From: Thermophilibacter provencensis
Lineage (GTDB): Bacteria > Actinomycetota > Coriobacteriia > Coriobacteriales > Atopobiaceae
Length of the DNA stretch: 64,000 nt
Direction of reading: 5' to 3'
Assembly (NCBI RefSeq): GCF_900128445.1
Contig: NZ_LT671417.1
Coordinates: 1,226,769 to 1,290,768 of the forward strand
This document shows, in pieces, positions 8,401 through 16,616 of the stretch (position 1 is its first letter; the number at the start of each line of letters is the position of its first letter). Position numbers and translations under genes: made by a program. The notes beneath the pieces are model-generated. The model searched no databases and was not told where the DNA came from. It saw nothing but the letters and a program-made list of their open reading frames with translations.

Positions 8401-9198
8401 ATGTCCGGACACTCTAAGTGGGCAACCACCAAGCACAAGAAGGCCGCCATCGACGCCAAGCGCTCGTCGCTCTTCTCCAAGCTCTCCCGCAACATCACCG
8501 TTGCGGCCAAGCTCGGCGGCGACCCCAACCCGGACAACAACGCGACGCTTGCCGCCGCCGTGGCCCGCGCGCGCATGGTCTCAATGCCCAACGCCAAGAT
8601 CAAGGCCGCCATCGACAAGGCCTTCGGCTCCGGCGCCGACGCCGCCAACTACGCCGAGATCACCTACGAGGGCTACGGTCCCGCCGGCGTTGCCGTCTAC
8701 GTTGACTGCCTGACCGACAACAAGAACCGCACCGCCGCTGACGTGCGCTCCGCCTTCTCCCACTCCGGCGGCTCGCTCGGCACCTCCGGCTCCGTCGCGT
8801 TCCAGTTCGAGCGCAAGGGCTCCATCGCCGTGGAGAAGGTCATCAAGTCCGAGGACAAGAAGGTCGCCGACAAGGAGAACGCCGTCGACGAGGACGAGTT
8901 CATGATGGCCGTTGCCGAGGCCGGCGGCGAGGACTACGAGGACGCCGGCGAGGAGTGGATCGTCTGGACCGCGTACGACAAGATGCAGGACGTGGCAAAG
9001 GGTCTCGAGGAGCAGGGCATCGAGGTCAAGGGCTCCGAGCTCACCATGGTCCCGACCACCCCGACGCAGGTCTCCGTGGCTGACGCCAAGAAGGTCCAGC
9101 GCCTCGTCGACCGCCTGGACGAGCTGGAGGACGTCCAGAACGTCTACCACACCATGGACATGACCGACGAGATCGTCGCCGCCCTCGAGGAGGAGTAG
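8401..9198 (+). CDS. yebC: YebC/PmpR family translation/transcription factor
   Basis: 265 aa. The family start MSGHSKWATTKHKKAAIDAK is exact and continues with LFSKLSRNITVAAKLGG. AAGGAG lies 6 nt before ATG 8401, which makes this start better than the in-frame ATG at 8395. The three-domain YebC fold is intact, with EGYGPAGVAVYVDCLTDN, ADVRSAF and FERKG. The loop after residue 140 is longer and more charged than usual (KSEDKKVADKENAVDEDE). YebC proteins have been described as DNA-binding regulators and, more recently, as factors helping ribosomes through proline stretches. Monocistronic, with its own promoter. Confidence 0.93.
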   Translation: MSGHSKWATTKHKKAAIDAKRSSLFSKLSRNITVAAKLGGDPNPDNNATLAAAVARARMVSMPNAKIKAAIDKAFGSGADAANYAEITYEGYGPAGVAVYVDCLTDNKNRTAADVRSAFSHSGGSLGTSGSVAFQFERKGSIAVEKVIKSEDKKVADKENAVDEDEFMMAVAEAGGEDYEDAGEEWIVWTAYDKMQDVAKGLEEQGIEVKGSELTMVPTTPTQVSVADAKKVQRLVDRLDELEDVQNVYHTMDMTDEIVAALEEE

Positions 9199-9223
9199 GC
9201 GCTCGTCACATACGCACCTGGGG

Positions 9224-9293
9224 GCGCACCCGTTCTTCTCTCCGGCTCACTGCGCTGCGCGCAGAAATCGCCGGGCGAGAAGAACGGGTGCGC
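9224..9293. repeat. long hairpin after yebC
   Basis: GCGCACCCGTTCTTCTC (9224-9240) and its exact reverse complement (9277-9293) enclose a 36-nt loop containing TGCGCTGCGCGCAG. It lies between two convergent genes and may serve as a bidirectional terminator. The arm contains the recurring GCGAGAAGAAC-type motif. Confidence 0.7.
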
Positions 9294-9357
9294 TCGTGCG
9301 TGCGGGGCGAATGTCGCCAACCGCAACGATTTGGGCTGTGGGTACGATTCGGGCGCG

Positions 9358-9618
9358 TCACTCCACGGTGCCGTAGTAGCTGCCCCAGCCGTGGCCGGAG
9401 AGGATGGAGTTGATCTGATCGCAGAGTCGGGTGCGCGTGAAGCTGCCAGAGGGGAGGAGCTCGATTACCTCGACGAGGTCGTCATTGAGGTCAAAGGCGT
9501 CCGCGCGCACGAGGATGTCGATCTTCGAGACCGCGGCGCGCGCCGAGACGCCCGGCGCAAAAAGCGCGTCAACAAGTCGCTGCAGCTCGCCGTAGTCCTC
9601 CGACCGCACCTCGAACAT
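9358..9618 (-). CDS. conserved-looking small hypothetical protein
   Basis: 86 aa from ATG 9618, with a good SD (AGGGAGGGCGCC then ATG). It opens MFEVRSEDYGELQRLVDALF and reads as a compact alpha/beta protein with no signal peptide or membrane segment. I do not recognise a family. Codon use matches its neighbours, and the clean SD and start make it a likely real gene. It is divergent from the aminotransferase gene with a shared upstream region of about 100 bp. Confidence 0.65.
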   Translation of the reverse strand: MFEVRSEDYGELQRLVDALFAPGVSARAAVSKIDILVRADAFDLNDDLVEVIELLPSGSFTRTRLCDQINSILSGHGWGSYYGTVE

Positions 9619-9684
9619 GGCGCCCTCCCTGTAAGCGTTCCCTTTCGTGGAGAACATGGTAGCAGCCCGGGGGCGTTTTGCATC

Positions 9685-9690
9685 TATACT
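9685..9690 (+). promoter_or_regulatory. -10 element TATACT before the aminotransferase gene
   Basis: TATACT 28 bp before the ATG. The same hexamer appears at 28394 and 37067, so it looks like the usual -10 form in this genome. The -35 is not evident. Confidence 0.45.
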
Positions 9691-9717
9691 CTCACTGGAC
9701 CCTATGGAGGAGGAACC

Positions 9718-11004
9718 ATGCCCAACGCCTATCAGAAAATGACCGACGCCCAGCTCGACGCCGCGATCGCGGAACTCGAGCGCCAGGCGGCCGACCTGCG
9801 CGCGCTCAACCTCAAGCTCGACATGGCCCGCGGCAAGCCGAGCCCCGAGCAGACCGCGCTCTCCAAGCCCATGCTCGACCTGCTGAGCGCAGACTCTGAC
9901 CTCTCCGACCAGGGCGTCGACGCCGACAACTACGGCGCGCCCGACGGCCTGCCCTCGGCGCGCGCCCTCGCGGCCGAGCTCCTCGGCGTGGACGCGGCCA
10001 ACGTCTCCGTCATGGGGTCCTCGAGCCTGAACATCATGTATGACTGCGTGGAGCACGGCTACGTCCACGGCATCGGCGGCGAGAGGCCCTGGTGCCAGCA
10101 GGGCGAGGTCAAGTTCCTCTGCCCGGCGCCCGGCTACGACCGCCACTTCACCGTGACGGAGAGCTTTGGCATCAAGAACGTCCCCGTCCCCATGCGCGAG
10201 GACGGCCCCGACATGGACGTCGTCCGCGAGTACGTCGAGAAGGACGCCACGGTCAAGGGCATCTGGTGCGTGCCCAAGTACGCCAACCCCACCGGCATCA
10301 CCTACTCAGACGACGTGGTGCGCGCCTTTGCCGCGCTCAAGCCCGCCGCGCCCGACTTCCGCATCTTCTGGGACAACGCCTACGTCGTCCACACCTTCGA
10401 GGGAGAGGGCGACGAGCTCCTCAACATCTTCGACGCGCTTGCCGAGGCGGGGGCCGAGAACCTCGTCTACGAGTTTGCCTCCACGGCCAAGGTGACCTTC
10501 CCCAGCTCCGGCATGGCCTGGGTTACGGCGTCCCCGGCCGACATGGCAGAGCTGCGCCGCGCCTTCGCGGCCATGCGCGTCTCCCCGGAGAAGATCTCCC
10601 AGCTCGCGCACGTCCGCTTCCTGAAGGACGCCGCCGGCGTGGCCGAGCACATGAAGAGGCACGCCGCCCTCGTGGCCCCGCGCTTCGCGCTCGTCGAGGA
10701 GAAGCTCACTGCCGGCCTTGGCGCGCTCGACTGCGCCGCGTGGACGCACCCCAAGGGCGGCTACTTCGTCTCCTTCGAGGGCCCGGAGGGTTCGGCGAAG
10801 GCCGTCGTCTCGCTCGCCAAGGAGCTCGGCGTCACGCTCACGCCCGCCGGCGCCCCCTGGCCCTACGGCAACGACCCGCGCGACACCAACATCCGCATCG
10901 CGCCCACGTACCCGACGCTCGACGAGCTCGGCCAGGCGCTCGACGTCTTCGTCGTGGCGGTCAAGCTGGTGTCTGCGCGCCTCGCGCGCTCCGAGCGCGG
11001 CTAG
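9718..11004 (+). CDS. class I aminotransferase, aspartate aminotransferase type Ic-like
   Basis: 428 aa from ATG 9718, after GGAGGAGGAACC. It is a PLP-dependent fold-type I aminotransferase. LKLDMARGKPSPEQ near residue 35 and CVPKYANPTGITY at about 190 are characteristic of the PF12897 group, called aspartate aminotransferase type Ic. The PLP lysine is expected in EFASTAKVTFPSSGMAW (about residue 260); the phosphate-binding MGSSSLNIMYD is near 100. Likely reaction: reversible amino transfer between aspartate (or another amino acid) and 2-oxoglutarate in the cytoplasm. Followed by an inverted repeat rather than a further gene, so probably monocistronic. Confidence 0.88.
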   Translation: MPNAYQKMTDAQLDAAIAELERQAADLRALNLKLDMARGKPSPEQTALSKPMLDLLSADSDLSDQGVDADNYGAPDGLPSARALAAELLGVDAANVSVMGSSSLNIMYDCVEHGYVHGIGGERPWCQQGEVKFLCPAPGYDRHFTVTESFGIKNVPVPMREDGPDMDVVREYVEKDATVKGIWCVPKYANPTGITYSDDVVRAFAALKPAAPDFRIFWDNAYVVHTFEGEGDELLNIFDALAEAGAENLVYEFASTAKVTFPSSGMAWVTASPADMAELRRAFAAMRVSPEKISQLAHVRFLKDAAGVAEHMKRHAALVAPRFALVEEKLTAGLGALDCAAWTHPKGGYFVSFEGPEGSAKAVVSLAKELGVTLTPAGAPWPYGNDPRDTNIRIAPTYPTLDELGQALDVFVVAVKLVSARLARSERG

Positions 11005-11012
11005 GTATCCAG

Positions 11013-11092
11013 AATTAATCCGCCCTGTGGGGCGCATGCCTGACGTTTTCCCAGTTGGCAAACAGGCGACAGCGCTACAGGGCGGATTAATT
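11013..11092. repeat. inverted repeat with AATTAATCCGCCCTGT arms
   Basis: AATTAATCCGCCCTGT (11013-11028) and its reverse complement (11077-11092) bracket a 48-bp centre. The centre contains GTTTTCCCAGTTGGCAAAC, 17 of 19 bases identical to the middle of the unrelated-looking palindrome at 40132-40206. AT-rich arms contrast with the surroundings. Confidence 0.75.
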
Positions 11093-11283
11093 TCGAGGGG
11101 CGCACTGAGACGCTTGCGTGCGCCCGGAGGCGCACGGCGCCGTGCCCGGCGGAACTCTTGACAAAGTTCTGTTATTATCGCCGCGCATGCGTCGCCTCGT
11201 CCTGAGGCGACGCCGCGTGGCCTATGCTAGCAATTTGCGGGCTCGACGCCCGTGCGGACGAGCAGGGGAAAGGTGTCACGATA

Positions 11284-12093
11284 ATGGCGGGAAAGACTGT
11301 GGCCAAGGCAGGCAGGCAGGAGGGCCCCAGGCAGGCGCCCAAGAAGCGCGAGCGCAAGCCGGGCGAGCTCTCCCGCTTCCAGAAGGTCGTCATCGTCCTC
11401 TTCATCGTCGTCTTCGCCCTTTCCACGCTGGCAGGCGCGCTCGCCTCGGTCTTCCAGGGCCAGCAGACCCAGACCGCCGACCAGAGCCAGGAGGACGTGA
11501 CCATCGAGTCGCTCGACGAGGACTACCAGCCCGTCATCTCCGACCTCGAGGCCAAGGTCGCCGAGAACGCCGAGGACACCGCATCGCTTCTCGCCCTCGG
11601 CCGCTACTACTTCTCGTGGGGCGCGAGCGTGGCCCAGCTCGCCCAGGTCGACTCCGAGACCTCGCACGCCAACGAGCTGCTCGGCAAGGCCGTCGAGTAC
11701 TACGACAGGTACCTCGAGCTCGAGGACTCGGATGCCGCCCGCGTGGACCGCGCCCTGTGCTTCTACTACGAGGGCGACACCACGACCGCGCTCAACGATC
11801 TCGAGGAGATCACCCAGAGCTCCCCGGACTACGCGCCCGCCTGGGCCAACCTCGGCATGCTCTACGAGGTGCGCGGGGACACCGACAGCGCCAAGTCCGC
11901 CTACCAGAAGGCGGCCGAGCTCGACCCTGATGACGAGTACAACGCGAAGACCTTCGCCGAGCAGCGCCTCGACGCCATCGCCCAGTCCGAGGCCGACGCC
12001 GAGGCGCAGGAGTCGCTCGGCACCGGCGACATCACCTCGACCACCGGCAGCATCGGCGACGACCTCTCGAGCGTCACCGGTACGGGACTCTAG
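11284..12093 (+). CDS. membrane-anchored TPR protein
   Basis: 269 aa from ATG 11284 (an in-frame start at 11224 lacks an SD). A Lys/Arg-rich N-terminus (residues 1-37) is followed by one membrane helix (VVIVLFIVVFALSTLAGALA, about 39-58), then an extracytoplasmic region with tetratricopeptide repeats (about 100-245): LLALGRYYFSWG, ALCFYYEGDTTTALNDLEEI and PAWANLGMLYEVRGDTDSAK. The end is Ser/Thr/Gly-rich. TPRs mediate protein-protein contacts. It leads a compact run TPR-STAS-tatA-tatC-topA, so it may be an assembly or quality-control factor at the membrane; this is inference. Confidence 0.82.
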   Translation: MAGKTVAKAGRQEGPRQAPKKRERKPGELSRFQKVVIVLFIVVFALSTLAGALASVFQGQQTQTADQSQEDVTIESLDEDYQPVISDLEAKVAENAEDTASLLALGRYYFSWGASVAQLAQVDSETSHANELLGKAVEYYDRYLELEDSDAARVDRALCFYYEGDTTTALNDLEEITQSSPDYAPAWANLGMLYEVRGDTDSAKSAYQKAAELDPDDEYNAKTFAEQRLDAIAQSEADAEAQESLGTGDITSTTGSIGDDLSSVTGTGL

Positions 12094-12116
12094 GCCGGGC
12101 CAGAAAAGGAGAAGAC

Positions 12117-12443
12117 ATGAGCCTTTCGATAACCGTCACCAACGACGTCCGCGACGGCGTCGAGGAGAGCGTCGTCCTCGTGGACGGCGAGGTGGACGTC
12201 TCGAACGCCGACCAGCTGCGCGACGCGATTGACGCGCGGCTCGAGGCGGGGACGGCGCGGGTCGTCGTCGACCTCTCGGACGTGCCGTACATCGACTCCA
12301 CCGGCATCGGCGTCCTCGTGGGCGCCGCCCATCGCGCGGGCGAGAAGAACGTTCGCCTCGAGGTCGCCCGTCCGCAGAGAAACGTCGCTCGCGTGCTCGG
12401 CCTGCTGGGCGTGGGTGCCGACCTCAACATCCGCGAGTCGTAG
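12117..12443 (+). CDS. STAS-domain anti-sigma factor antagonist
   Basis: 108 aa, ATG 12117, SD AAAAGGAGAAG. A single STAS domain of SpoIIAA/RsbV size. The phospho-acceptor motif is present as VPYIDSTGIGVLVGAAHR (Ser about residue 61), and the N-terminal strand VVLVDGEVDVSNADQL is typical. Such proteins switch a partner kinase/anti-sigma factor by reversible Ser phosphorylation. No anti-sigma kinase or sigma factor is encoded in the window. Lies 23 bp after the TPR gene and about 36 bp before tatA. Confidence 0.88.
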   Translation: MSLSITVTNDVRDGVEESVVLVDGEVDVSNADQLRDAIDARLEAGTARVVVDLSDVPYIDSTGIGVLVGAAHRAGEKNVRLEVARPQRNVARVLGLLGVGADLNIRES

Positions 12444-12479
12444 GCCCGCGGCGGGCCTCAGAGGGGAAAGGAACCAAGC

Positions 12480-13145
12480 GTGTTTGGCATCGGAGAAGGT
12501 GAGCTCCTCCTCATCGTCCTCTTTGCGTTCATGATCTTCGGCCCGGACAAGCTCCCGGGCATGGGCAGGACGCTCGGGCGCGCGCTGCGCCAGTTTAGAA
12601 ACGCCCAGGAGGGATTCACCGAGGTCGTTCAGACCAACATCGTGGACCCCGCCGCCGAGGCGATCAGCGACACCCCCAAGAAGCCCAACCGCAATCGCGC
12701 GGCCGAGCTCGAGGAGGACGCCGACATCGAGGCTCCCGAGGGCGAGGGCGCCCCGGCGCCGCGCCGCGCGGAGACCTTCGCCGAGCGCAAGAAGCGCCTC
12801 GCCGCCGAGAAGGCCGCCCGCGAGGAGGCCGAGAGGGCAGCGGCGGCAGCACCTGTGGCAGATGACGAGGACTCCGACGCCGTCGAGGGAGCGTCGGCGC
12901 AGCCGGCGCCCGACGGCGCAGAGGGCTCCACGGCCCCGACCAAGCCGGCTAGCAAGCCGTCGGCAGCCGACCTCTACGCCATGCACCGTCCTTCTCGCCC
13001 CGCGACGCCCGCTGACGGCGGAGCTGGGGTCTCCCCCAGCGCGAGTCACGAAGTGAGCGAGGAGCGCAGCGACGAGCGCCGAGCGGCTGGGGGAGACCCC
13101 AGCTCCGCCGTCAGCTCCGTCAACGACGACGAGAAGGAGGCGTAG
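12480..13145 (+). CDS. tatA: Sec-independent protein translocase TatA/TatB
   Basis: 221 aa from GTG 12480, preceded by GGGGAAAGGAACC. The N-terminus FGIGEGELLLIVLFAFMIFG gives the single membrane helix, followed by the hinge GPDKLPGMGRTLGRALRQFR and the amphipathic helix, the classic TatA/B plan. The cytoplasmic tail is long (about 160 residues), charged and Ala/Glu-rich, well beyond the usual 60-100 aa for TatA and nearer to TatB. Its end contains a coding inverted repeat (13011-13115). Paired with tatC 4 bp downstream. Which of A or B it functionally replaces cannot be told; only one is present here. Confidence 0.88.
   Translation: MFGIGEGELLLIVLFAFMIFGPDKLPGMGRTLGRALRQFRNAQEGFTEVVQTNIVDPAAEAISDTPKKPNRNRAAELEEDADIEAPEGEGAPAPRRAETFAERKKRLAAEKAAREEAERAAAAAPVADDEDSDAVEGASAQPAPDGAEGSTAPTKPASKPSAADLYAMHRPSRPATPADGGAGVSPSASHEVSEERSDERRAAGGDPSSAVSSVNDDEKEA
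13011..13115. repeat. 30-bp perfect inverted repeat inside tatA coding sequence
   Basis: Arms 13011-13040 and 13086-13115 are exact reverse complements (GCTGACGGCGGAGCTGGGGT ...), with a 45-nt loop. In frame it encodes a low-complexity stretch including SHEVSEERSDERRAAGG. It resembles intergenic hairpins that have entered the 3' part of a gene without breaking the frame. Confidence 0.85.
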
Positions 13146-13149
13146 AGCG

Positions 13150-13938
13150 ATGCCGATCGGTCCCGCACGCATGCCCATCATGGATCACCTGGGCGAGCTG
13201 AGGCGCCGCGTCACCATCATCGTGGTCGCGGTCATCGCCTGCGCGCTCATCGTCTACATGGCCACCCCCACGCTGATCGAGCTCATGATGGGCCAGATCG
13301 AGGAGGCCATGCGCGGCCAGGAGCTCGTCGTCATCTCGGTGCTCGGCGGCTTCACCATCCGATTCAAGGTCGCCCTGTTCTTCTCGGTGATCATCTGCTG
13401 CCCGATCATCATCTGGGAGATCATGGCCTTCTTCCTGCCGGCGCTCAAGCCCAAGGAGCGCAAGTGGGTCGTGCCGACCGTCGCCGCCATGGTGGCGCTC
13501 TTCTTCCTGGGCATGATCTTCTGCTTCTTCGTCATCCAGCCGGCAGCCTTCGGATGGCTGCTCGACCAGTCCTTCGAGATCGGCGCCATCATGCCCAACG
13601 CCGAGGACTACCTCGACATCTACATGCTGCTGGAGATCGGCTTCGGCATCGCCTTCCAGCTGCCGCTGGTGATCTTCTACCTCTCCGTCTTCCACCTCGT
13701 GCCGTACAAGACCTTCCGGGCGCAGTGGCGCTTCGTCTACGTGGGGCTCATGGTGCTCTCCGCCGTGGTCACGCCGGACGCCTCGCCCATGACGATGGTC
13801 CTCATGTTCGCCGCCCTCATCGGTCTCTACGAGGTCGCCTTGGCCGTGGCGCGCGTCATCATCGTGGCGCGCGACGGCAGGGAAGCCCTCAAGTGGTCGC
13901 GCGACGACTACGAGCAGCACGCCTTTGACAAGCAGTAA
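13150..13938 (+). CDS. tatC: Sec-independent protein translocase TatC
   Basis: 262 aa, ATG 13150. Multi-spanning membrane protein with the TatC hallmarks MPIMDHLGELRRRV at the N-terminus (the signal-peptide recognition region) and FFLPALKPKERKWV after the second helix. The conserved EDYLDIYMLLEIGFGIAFQL and SAVVTPDASPMTM segments are also present. It recognises twin-arginine signal peptides and, with TatA, exports folded proteins. A candidate substrate with a TRRDALRLF motif is encoded at 62491-63708. The ATG lies 4 bp after the tatA stop, so the genes are co-translated. Confidence 0.94.
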   Translation: MPIGPARMPIMDHLGELRRRVTIIVVAVIACALIVYMATPTLIELMMGQIEEAMRGQELVVISVLGGFTIRFKVALFFSVIICCPIIIWEIMAFFLPALKPKERKWVVPTVAAMVALFFLGMIFCFFVIQPAAFGWLLDQSFEIGAIMPNAEDYLDIYMLLEIGFGIAFQLPLVIFYLSVFHLVPYKTFRAQWRFVYVGLMVLSAVVTPDASPMTMVLMFAALIGLYEVALAVARVIIVARDGREALKWSRDDYEQHAFDKQ

Positions 13939-13941
13939 GGA

Positions 13942-16452
13942 ATGCCCTTGAAGCTTATCGTCACCGAGAAGAACGACGCCGCCCAGCAGATTGCCCGCCT
14001 GCTCTCCGAGTCGGGCAAGCCTACGGCAGACAAGGTCTACAACACCCCGGTATACCGCTTTCGCATGGGCGGGGAGGACTGCGTGACCATCGGCCTGCGC
14101 GGGCACATCCTGAAGGTGGACTTTCCGGTGCAGCTGACCTTCAACGAGCAGGACGGCTGGCAGGGCCTCACGGCCGACGGGGAGCTCATCCCCGCCGACG
14201 TGCCGGACGGCCTCGCGCGCCCGCCGTACAAGTCGCGCCGCAAGCCCTTCCTCGCGGACGGCGTGGACCTCAAGGGCTGGAAGATCGCCAGCCTTCCGTA
14301 CCTCGTGTGGGCCCCCATCGAGAAGCTCCCCGCCGAGAAGGAGATCATCCGCGCCCTCAAGAACCTCGCCAAGAAGGCCGACAGCGTGGTCATCGGCACG
14401 GATTTCGACCGCGAGGGCGAGCTCATCGGATCGGACGCCCTGCGCCAGGTCCGCGAGGTCGCGCCGGACGTGCCCGTCTCGCGCGCCCGGTACTCCGCCT
14501 TCACCAAGGCGGAGATCGACCACGCCTTCGCGAACCTCGTGAGCCTCGACCAGGACCTCGCCGACGCCGGCGAGTCCCGCCAGTACATCGACCTCATATG
14601 GGGCGCCGTCCTCACCCGCTATCTCACGGCGGCGCGCTGGAGCGGGCTTGGCAACGTACGCTCGGCCGGCCGCGTCCAGACGCCCACGCTCGCCCTCGTG
14701 GTGGAGCGCGAGCGCGAGCGGCTCGCCTTCAAGCCGGAGGACTACTGGCAGATCCAGGGGCAGGGCGAGAAGGACGGCGCGGACTTCCGCATCACGCACG
14801 CGACCGGCCGCTTCTGGGAGAAGGACGCCGCCGACGCCGCGTACGGCCGCGTGGCGGACGCCACCGAGGGGCGCGTCACGGCCGTCGAGCGAAAGAGCCG
14901 CACGCAGCGCCCTCCCGCGCCGTTCAACACCACCTCGCTCCAGGCTGCCGCCGCGGCCGAGGGCATCAGCCCGGCGCGCACGATGCGCCTTGCCGAGAGC
15001 CTCTACATGGACGGCCTCATCTCGTATCCGCGTGTGGACAACACCGTCTACCCATCCTCGCTCGACCTGCGCGACTGCGTGCGCACGCTCTCCAAGGTCC
15101 CGCAGTACGCCGGCACCTGCCAGGCGCTGCTCTCCCAGGGCAAGCTCACCGCCACGCGCGGCAAGCAGGAGACCACCGATCACCCGCCGATCTATCCCAC
15201 GGCGGCCGCCTCGCCGGATGCGCTCCAGCCCGCAGCTTGGAAGCTCTACAACCTCATCGCGCGGCGCTTCCTGGCCACGCTCATGGGCCCGGCCACGATC
15301 GAGGGCACCAAGGTCTCGATTGACGTTGCGGGGGAGCCCTTCACGGTCTCGGGCTCCGTGCTCGCAAGCCCCGGATTCCGCGCGATCTACCCCTACGGCC
15401 TCAAGAAGGACGACCAGCTCCCGGCCCTTGCCGAGGGCGACGTGGTGGGCGTCTCGCAGATGGAGCTTCTGGCCAAGCAGACCGAACCGCCCGCACGCTA
15501 CAGCCAGGGCAAGCTCATCCAGGAGATGGAGAAGCGCGGCCTTGGGACCAAGTCCACGCGCGCGAGCATCATCGACACCCTCTACGAGCGCAAGTACTTC
15601 CGCGGCGACCCGGTGGAGCCGAGTCAGCTCGGCATGGCGATCATCGATGCCCTGACGCAGTACGCGCCGCGCATCACCTCGCCGGACATGACGGCCGAGC
15701 TCGAGGACGACATGACCAAGGTGGCCGACGGCGCCCAGACGCAGGAGCAGGTCGTGAACCACTCGCGGGCGCTTCTCGCCGGCCTCATGGACGCCCTGGT
15801 GGAGCACACCGACGATCTCTCCGAGCAGATCGCCGACGCCGTGACGGCCGACGCCAAGATCGGCGTCTGCCCCAAGTGCGGCAAGGACCTCGTGGTGAAG
15901 ACCTCCGCCAAGACCCGCGGCAGCTTCGTGGGCTGCATGGGCTGGCCAGACTGCGACGTCACCTACCCGCTGCCGCAGGGCAAGATCATCGCCCTCGAGG
16001 GCGAGGCGGCCGTGTGCCCGGAGTGCGGCGCGCCGCGCGTGAAGGTGCAGCCGTTCCGCAGCCGCGCCTACGAGGTCTGCGTGAACCCGGCCTGCGCCAC
16101 CAACCGCGAGCCCGACGTCGACGTGGGCGCGTGCCCCGCGTGCGCCGCAGCCGGCCGCGAGGGGCGCCTGGTGGCGCACAAGTCCGAGAAGAGCGGGAAG
16201 CGCTTCATCCGCTGCACCAACTATGACGAGTGTGGGACCAGCTATCCGCTCCCCGCGCGCGGCGCGCTCGAGGCCACGGGCGAGGCCTGCCCGGACTGCG
16301 GCGCCCCCATGGTCGTGGTGACCACGGCGCGGGGGCCCTGGAAGCTCTGTCCCAACATGGACTGCCCGGGACGCGAGAAGAAGGCCGCGTCGCCGCGGCG
16401 CGGCGGGCGGCGCGCCGGGGGCGCCCGCGGGTCCAGAAAGAAGTCCTCGTGA
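13942..16452 (+). CDS. topA: type IA DNA topoisomerase I, archaeal-like
   Basis: About 836 aa. The Toprim motif is IGTDFDREGELIG (around residue 150); RSAGRVQTPTLALVVERE follows at about 235. The catalytic tyrosine lies in LISYPRVDNTVYP (about 360), a form typical of archaeal topoisomerase I rather than the bacterial ITYMRTDS form. From about residue 640 there are four Cys-rich zinc-ribbon modules (CPKCGK, CPECGA, CPACAA, CPDCGA), then a Lys/Arg/Gly-rich tail. It relaxes negative supercoils by single-strand passage. The start could be ATG 13942, but AAGGA is then too close; TTG 13948 has better spacing. Confidence 0.93.
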   Translation: MPLKLIVTEKNDAAQQIARLLSESGKPTADKVYNTPVYRFRMGGEDCVTIGLRGHILKVDFPVQLTFNEQDGWQGLTADGELIPADVPDGLARPPYKSRRKPFLADGVDLKGWKIASLPYLVWAPIEKLPAEKEIIRALKNLAKKADSVVIGTDFDREGELIGSDALRQVREVAPDVPVSRARYSAFTKAEIDHAFANLVSLDQDLADAGESRQYIDLIWGAVLTRYLTAARWSGLGNVRSAGRVQTPTLALVVERERERLAFKPEDYWQIQGQGEKDGADFRITHATGRFWEKDAADAAYGRVADATEGRVTAVERKSRTQRPPAPFNTTSLQAAAAAEGISPARTMRLAESLYMDGLISYPRVDNTVYPSSLDLRDCVRTLSKVPQYAGTCQALLSQGKLTATRGKQETTDHPPIYPTAAASPDALQPAAWKLYNLIARRFLATLMGPATIEGTKVSIDVAGEPFTVSGSVLASPGFRAIYPYGLKKDDQLPALAEGDVVGVSQMELLAKQTEPPARYSQGKLIQEMEKRGLGTKSTRASIIDTLYERKYFRGDPVEPSQLGMAIIDALTQYAPRITSPDMTAELEDDMTKVADGAQTQEQVVNHSRALLAGLMDALVEHTDDLSEQIADAVTADAKIGVCPKCGKDLVVKTSAKTRGSFVGCMGWPDCDVTYPLPQGKIIALEGEAAVCPECGAPRVKVQPFRSRAYEVCVNPACATNREPDVDVGACPACAAAGREGRLVAHKSEKSGKRFIRCTNYDECGTSYPLPARGALEATGEACPDCGAPMVVVTTARGPWKLCPNMDCPGREKKAASPRRGGRRAGGARGSRKKSS

Positions 16453-16454
16453 GC

Positions 16455-16482
16455 GCGGGGCCGAGGTCCTTCTCGGCCCCGC
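16455..16482 (+). terminator. terminator after topA
   Basis: GCGGGGCCGA / TCGGCCCCGC form a 10-bp stem with an 8-nt loop 2 bp after the topA stop, followed by GTCCTTAT. The loop side carries the recurring TCCTTCTCG motif. Confidence 0.65.
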
Positions 16483-16616
16483 GTCCTTATCGGCTTGCGC
16501 TCGCCTTCACGCGCCGCGGTCGCCCCTCTCTCTGCACTCCCTAGGCATCCCGCGCGGGGACGTCTCGCGCGGACCGGGCCGGCGTGCGAGAATGAGTGGA
16601 GTCGAAAGGGGCGAGG

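Noticed and set aside
11158-11186. TTGACA promoter before the TPR gene
   Set aside because: A perfect -35 is present, but the nearest TATTAT is only 9 bp away and no -10 lies at 16-19 bp. Kept as uncertain and not listed.
13120-16179. 1019-codon open frame on the minus strand
   Set aside because: Antisense of tatC and topA. No domains; composition typical of a GC-rich shadow frame.
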